Source: Lepidonotus clava (lineage: Eukaryota > Annelida > Polychaeta > Phyllodocida > Polynoidae). Taken from it: a stretch of DNA of 64,000 bases. A program made the translations under genes and the position numbers. The stretch is taken from contig OW387149.1 in assembly GCA_936440205.1 (NCBI GenBank), positions 12,110,114-12,174,113 of the forward strand. The letters run 5' to 3'. Below, piece by piece: positions 60,801 to 64,000 of the stretch. A model generated the notes under the pieces. It searched no databases. It worked only from the letters and a program-made list of their open reading frames with translations, and was not told the DNA's origin. How positions within the stretch are numbered: position 1 is the stretch's first letter; each line of letters opens with the position of its first letter.

Positions 60801-63800
60801 ATACATACGTACCTAATCCTCATATGCTAAAGAACAATTTTTATTCACTTTTATTCGCAATTCCATCTTTTTCAAAGAAGCATCTAAAACTTGAAATGAA
60901 CGATAATATTTAGCTTAATACCTCAATATCTACTTCATGACTCTGTAAAGTAGTTTCTGCATGATTCATTTATTTGCTATTGCTACATAAATTCTACGCC
61001 GAAATGGTGTGAATTAATTCATCTTTTTTCCATGTATTTTATTTTGTATGCTGTAAACATTAGACTCACTTGGGAAAACATTAACAAGAAGGTGCCCGTA
61101 AGTCTCACTAGCCGAGACTTGAATCTCATCTCTAAGTACTGAAAATAAAAAGTTCACATACTGGGTATACATAAAGGAAACACATTATGATATTTCTGCT
61201 TTCTTTAAAGTATAGCCTTTTACACTGTAATTTAAGCAGAAGTGAATGATTTCCCCAGAATTCTCTAATGATGCAGGAGAGTCTCACTCATTTTGAATGT
61301 CTAATTAGCATTATTAATTGGACACTGAAGTTTGAATCCAATAGTTAATCTAGACAACCATCTTGGAGCCGTGAATATGATTTTTCTAACGTTTCTGCAT
61401 GAAGAAGAGGGCAATAGATATCTGAGTAAATGTAAACATTTTTATCAATACAAATACATTTGCACGAACATTGTGTACTAATAATATAATACTTTACATT
61501 ATAATATCCGTGCTTTACATTTATTCTTTAATAAAATCGAAACACCACATAATATAATATTATTATGTGAGTCTTTAATTTTATTGGCTCTTTATCACAT
61601 AATTATTATATTTACATTATAAGTGATGGGAGAGGGTTAACAATTCTAGAAAAATCTGAACTTAATAATCTAATCTGTACATCAGGCTCAAAAGAATGTG
61701 GAGTGGTAACATATATTTACATATATTCAGCAAAATGTCTGCATATATAAGAAATACTTTTTAGCAGAACACACTTTTTGATGGTGCCCTAACCCTTTGG
61801 CGCAATACGTGGAATAAAGGTGAGGCATGAAATCCTGTTACGAAAATAACCTTACAATATGAGCCCATATGAGATAGGAGGGGATACACAAAACATGATA
61901 TAGTCCTAGATAAGGGACATGTATTACTGGATTACTGTACTTTTCATAATAACAAAGGCTTAACAAGTATTACTCTAACCCTGGATAATACACTTATGTT
62001 ATCGGTCAAGGGGGGATACAGGATTTCTGATAGGATGGGTCAGCATATAGGTTAAATACTAAAAGGGGTGCATTTGTTATCATCAATGCAACATTTTCCT
62101 CTCTTTTTGTATTGTAGAGGTCTACCAAAGGCCAAAAGGTGGAGCCAAGACCTCCTGGATCCCCACCCCCCCTGGATCTGCCTCTGATTATATCCTGATA
62201 TTGGGTATCTGTGAAGGAATTACATATACCCAAGTGACCCATTGCAAAATGAGTTTTGTACCAACGAAAATAATAAGATAGTGCAACATTGTGTTGTTAC
62301 TTTGATTGTAACAGCACACGTTGGGAGACTAAAAAACTATTTAGAATTGTCATGATGAGTTTTAATCTCTTCAGGAATTTATTATAGATATTTTATCCCT
62401 TTTTGCATCAATTTACATAATTTACTTTGAGCCAGTAGATACAGAGATATTAGGGTTGTGCAACAGCACAAGGTTGTGCTGTAGCACAACCATTCATAAA
62501 ATTCACCTTGAGTGTGTGTTGTTACAAAATGTGATTGTGCAATGGGCCACAGGGTCATATATAGTCCTACAGGGAATACATCAATATTTTAGTCAAAAGT
62601 TAGTAATACTAAAAGGAATGATTTCATTTCAAAAAGTATGTTTTATATATCTATACGTACTGTATAACCCTAAATTTCTTTTAGCATTGCAAATAAAAAA
62701 CAATAATACGTTTTTATAAAGATATTATTTCCATTATAAGTCTTTTTTTCGTTTTATAAGTCTAGTTTTAGTCCTCTTCAGATGTGCCTTGTACTGCACT
62801 ACTCAGCAATAGGTGTAAACTATAGTGTTATCGGTGATACTTAAGGGGTTATGAAACCCACTAGTGCTGTATCTAGGGCTCTGCATGAGGCGACTGATTT
62901 TTTTATGAGACCCAGCACCTATTTATCAAGTCGCCAAAGACCTATGCTGAATTGTGCCAGATACCAGGAGGATTTTCCAAAGGATTTTGGGAGATGATGG
63001 GCAGAATGTGCTGCGTTGATGGGAACCCATATAGGCATCATAGCACCAATTGTGACTGGATTCATGAATCTAAAGGACTACCATAGCCTGAATGTAATGA
63101 TATAGATTTAATATATGGTAAGTTATAAGGGTTTCATTATACAAGGGCGTGCAATGATTATTGATAGAGATTAGCAAATTCTTTATGGTCTTATAGTATT
63201 ATAAAGTATGTTAAATATCATATTCTATTTGAAAGATAGAAGGAATAAGTTCATGATAGATTATGTTTATTTAACTACATAATTGAAATTAAGATTAACA
63301 GTGAAAATAGGAAATGATTAGTGATAACCAGAGCTTATATCTTCGTAACTAATTTGGCTAATCAGGGACATTTTTATTAGGGTCTCAAAATCAGCAATTT
63401 TGTCTTTTACCAAAATTTATAGTGTTATAGTAAAATAGTCTCAAAGATGGATAATTAGGTGTAGGATTTATTACTGATAGACGGAATTTCTAATCATGAG
63501 ACGCTAATTAAAATTTCCCTAATTAGTCAAATTAGTTACGAAGATGGGCCCAGTACCCGTAGTGACAGTAAAATGAACATGTAAATAATTAAATAAAGTA
63601 TCAAAAGTTTAGCACTTACCTCAAAAGAGCTGGTGAGCTTTAGCGGGAAGAAAAATGGCACAAAGACGGCACAGACCCAGACAACAGCCAGGGACGTACC
63701 GATGGTGGACAGCCACAGCTGGATGCCGTAAGTATACGACTCGGCCGAATTACCAAGAACCAAGATGGCTGAGATGTAGGACATGAACATGGAGAGGGCA

Positions 63801-63964
63801 ACAGGTATCGTACTCAGGTTGCGATTGCCCATCAGGAACTCCTTGGTGGTCTTTTGACCGCCACCGGCAAATGCATGGTACAGGCCGATTCCAAGGGATA
63901 TCGCTAACGTACTTGCAAAGATGAGGTAGTCATACCACTGAAAGTACTTGATGTCATTTGCCAT
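45897..63964 (-). CDS. Sodium-coupled SLC5 transporter (SLC5A8/A12/A6-like), 16 exons
   Basis: Exons in gene order: 63964-63620, 61138-61070, 60275-60224, 60089-60022, 59370-59290, 59056-58983, 56799-56659, 55823-55688, 54246-54161, 53863-53751, 53120-53050, 51857-51771, 51198-51038, 50073-49973, 48885-48767 and 46049-45897. All junctions are GT-AG and phases agree through 1,857 nt, so the 618-aa protein is intact, close to the 610 or so usual for SLC5A8. It is a multi-pass plasma-membrane symporter using the sodium gradient to import a small solute. Family marks: WYDYLIFASTLAISLGIGLYHAF (TM1), FLMGNRNLSTIPVALSMFMS, GGMKAVVWTDAFQ, FDPNPLVRMSFW, SQTSVQRYCA, PGLFVAVLFCGALSSSLSSS (sodium-site helix) and SLNSLAAVTWKD. 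The last exon encodes a hydrophilic tail ending CISL. The best match is the monocarboxylate/multivitamin branch; the substrate is not decidable. The promoter lies beyond the window's right end. Many introns hold short transposons close to exon edges. Confidence 0.93.
47252..47472. mobile_element. MITE-like, ATCTTCGTAACT family, copy 4
   Basis: The ends GTCCCTATCTTCGTAACT and AAGTTACGAAGATATGGGC, with inner TGATCAGGGAAATCTTGATC and its complement, give 221 bp in the last SLC5 intron. Confidence 0.8.
47829..47925. repeat. Tandem duplication, about 53 bp
   Basis: GGCTAAAAATCAGGACTGTC followed by CTTACC and AATCAGGACAGTTGACATCC occurs twice in direct repeat. CAGGACTGTCC/GGACAGT words allow local pairing. 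Confidence 0.8.
48941..49159. mobile_element. MITE family M1, copy 6
   Basis: The ends AAGCCCCATACCCACTAGGC and GCCTACTGGGTATGGGGCTT are flanked by TA. It lies 55 bp upstream of the SLC5 exon 15 acceptor. Confidence 0.87.
49714..49931. mobile_element. MITE family M1, copy 7
   Basis: The ends AAGCCCCATACCCACTAGTC and GCCTAGTGGGTTTGGGGCTT are flanked by TA. It lies 41 bp from the SLC5 exon 14 donor. Confidence 0.87.
50389..50460. mobile_element. Fragment of the M8 family (CCTGTATTCCACA end)
   Basis: AAGGCCGTATTCCACATACC and CGATTTGCTGC resemble the left end of the elements at 53161 and 58381. The far end is not found. Confidence 0.4.
50890..51003. mobile_element. Fold-back element next to SLC5 exon 13
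   Basis: Arms of about 40 bp (GACCCATGGGGATTGT and ACAATCCCCTATGGGTC, extended outward with mismatches) flank a GC-rich centre CTCGGGCTTCGCCCTCGG. It lies 34 bp from the exon 13 donor on the transcribed strand. Confidence 0.7.
51886..52385. mobile_element. MITE family M6 (AAAGGGAGCCAAAAGCAAT ends), copy 1
   Basis: The ends TAAAGGGAGCCAAAAGCAAT and ATTGCTTTTGACTCCCTTTA form a near-perfect inverted repeat over 500 bp. The interior includes GGTGACCCACCAAAATTGG, shared with 59393-59767. It starts 28 bp upstream of the SLC5 exon 12 acceptor. Confidence 0.82.
52399..52685. mobile_element. MITE family M7 (CTATATTCYACYATGCG ends), copy
   Basis: The ends TAAGACTATATTCTACTATG and ATAATGGAATAAAGCCTTTA enclose repeated GAATGCAAGTG words and the degraded core GATACAAAATATTGGTATC. 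It runs directly into another copy. Confidence 0.75.
52680..52960. mobile_element. MITE family M7, second adjacent copy
   Basis: GCATTTGCATTTGCTC, the core-like GATACCAATATATCAAGGTA, and the end AATGACACATAGTGGAATT follow. It is head-to-tail with the copy at 52399-52685. Confidence 0.65.
53161..53378. mobile_element. MITE family M8 (AAAGCCTGTATTCC ends), copy 1
   Basis: The ends AAAGCCTGTATTCCACAGAC and TAGGGAATACAGGCTTTA are inverted repeats, with inner AAAATCGG on both sides, over 218 bp. It starts 40 bp upstream of the SLC5 exon 11 acceptor. A second copy is at 58381-58592. Confidence 0.82.
53552..53739. mobile_element. MITE family M1, copy 8 (diverged)
   Basis: The ends GTGCCATATCAACTAGGCGA and AACTGGGTATGGGGCTT are diverged from the other M1 copies. 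It is about 188 bp and ends 11 bp from the SLC5 exon 10 donor. Confidence 0.7.
54611..54908. mobile_element. MITE family M7, copy with perfect core palindrome
   Basis: The ends TTAAGACTATATTCCACCCT and AGTGGAATATAGCCTTTA enclose repeated GCCACAAGCAAGT words and the palindrome GATACCAACATGTTGGTATC at 54689-54708. Confidence 0.8.
55392..55570 (-). repeat. Dispersed repeat, copy 2
   Basis: Inverted relative of 43614-43790 (ACAGTTAGCACTCCCCCTG, GGTCAGTTGTAATTAGGTCA, ACAGGCCTTCAGGCC). Confidence 0.65.
55880..56065. mobile_element. Short inverted-repeat element (GGGGCCATTGAGGT ends), copy 2
   Basis: TTGTAAATGGGGCCATTGAG and the far end CCTCAATAGGAACCCCCTTT are imperfect inverted repeats. GGTCTTGTAAAGGT inside matches the copy at 16405-16576. 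Confidence 0.5.
56836..58336. repeat. Tandem array of a palindromic element, three units
   Basis: Units start ATATAACCAACC at 56836 (465 bp, diverged), 57301 (518 bp) and 57819 (about 518 bp); the last two look identical by eye. Each unit contains a long inner palindrome (arms with CCGGGACCCCGATATCAGCC), an outer inverted repeat (GAAGGGAGTAC and GTACTCCCTTTGAGGTTGGT), and a second inverted pair (CTTGTATCACACTAAGG and complement). Units 2 and 3 also carry TATCACACTGCAGTGTGATA, a perfect 20-bp palindrome. It lies in SLC5 intron 6. Confidence 0.92.
58381..58592. mobile_element. MITE family M8, copy 2
   Basis: The ends TAGGCCTATATTCCATATTC and ATGTAGAATACAGGCTTA match the copy at 53161-53378, with inner ATCAAAATCGG. 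Confidence 0.72.
59393..59767. mobile_element. MITE family M6, copy 2
   Basis: The ends TTAAAGGGAGTCTACAGCAT and TGTTTTAGCTCCCTTTGA, with interior GGTGACCCGCCAAAATTGG, match 51886-52385. It starts 22 bp from the SLC5 exon 5 acceptor side. A further family end (GGGAGCCAAAAACAATTTAG) follows at 59770. Confidence 0.78.
60324..60785. mobile_element. Fold-back element (CCCAGGGGRGYGACTTG ends)
   Basis: The left end CCCAGGGGGGCGACTTG and the right end CAAGTCACTCCCCTGGG bound 462 bp, with inner GATGTGTGTACC and its complement. ACCCATATTGAATGG recurs about five times inside, and CATTCATTC repeats sit near 60675. Confidence 0.8.
61139..63331. other. First intron of the SLC5 gene, outer part
   Basis: It is AT-rich with no exon seen. 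It contains the GGATCCGCCCCTG-family element at 62007-62186 and nothing else I can name. Confidence 0.5.
62007..62186. mobile_element. MITE-like, GGATCCGCCCCTG family, copy
   Basis: AAGGGGGGATACAGGATTTC and the far end CCTGGATCTGCCTCTGAT, with interior GGGTCAGCATATAGGTTAAA and GTCTACCAAAGG, match the copy at 4362-4529. Confidence 0.65.
63332..63552. mobile_element. MITE-like, ATCTTCGTAACT family, copy 5
   Basis: The ends GCTTATATCTTCGTAACT and TAGTTACGAAGATGGGCC enclose 221 bp. It lies 67 bp from the SLC5 exon 1 donor. Confidence 0.8.
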
Positions 63965-64000
63965 TGTGGTAGAGAAATGTGTAGAGATAACTGTGAAATT

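Noticed and set aside
62456-62719. 87-codon plus-strand ORF in SLC5 intron 1
   Set aside because: No recognisable protein, no splice context and AT-rich composition.

Overview
The window is AT-rich animal DNA. Its spliced genes have GT-AG introns of about 0.2 to 2.5 kb, and the sequence is packed with short inverted-repeat transposons, tRNA-derived SINEs and long C/G runs. A CARD-NACHT receptor gene, a MOLO1-type membrane protein, an SLC5 transporter and this repeat style suggest a marine invertebrate. An invertebrate deuterostome (amphioxus, hemichordate or echinoderm) is my best guess, but the sequence alone does not fix the phylum.

Layout of host genes. (1) 1771-3123 (+): the coding exon of a beta-1,3-glycosyltransferase (GT31), followed by a long AT-rich 3' region. 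(2) 10162-16119 (+): a five-exon secreted/type I membrane protein of the MOLO1/TPM type, 309 aa. (3) 35305-42327 (+): a six-exon CARD-NACHT (NLR-like) protein, about 976-988 aa, with an unrecognised C-terminal region in place of visible LRRs. Its last coding segment is unit one of a 104-bp minisatellite running downstream. (4) 45897-63964 (-): a complete 16-exon sodium-coupled SLC5 transporter, 618 aa, convergent with gene 3. All exon phases in genes 2, 3 and 4 agree, so these models are well supported. The genes look functionally unrelated to each other.

Mobile DNA. From 18818 to 31489 lies a 12.67-kb LTR-bounded element on the minus strand. Its 608-bp LTRs look identical by eye, a primer-binding-like site lies 2 bp inside the 5' LTR, and TATA and poly(A) signals sit in the LTRs. 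It shows two envelope-like segments, two large internal direct repeats and a well-formed ORF on the opposite strand, but no gag-pol that I can see. It is inserted in the C-tract of a small transposon that itself sits in a SINE-like sequence, and an uninterrupted relative of that small transposon is at 34667-34860.

At least ten families of short inverted-repeat elements (MITE-like) occur in several copies. Seven of eight copies of one family (ends AGCCCCATACCC) lie within about 70 bp of an exon edge or inside a 3' UTR. A 518-bp palindromic unit is tandemly repeated inside an SLC5 intron. The rest of the non-coding sequence holds microsatellites and nothing else I can recognise.
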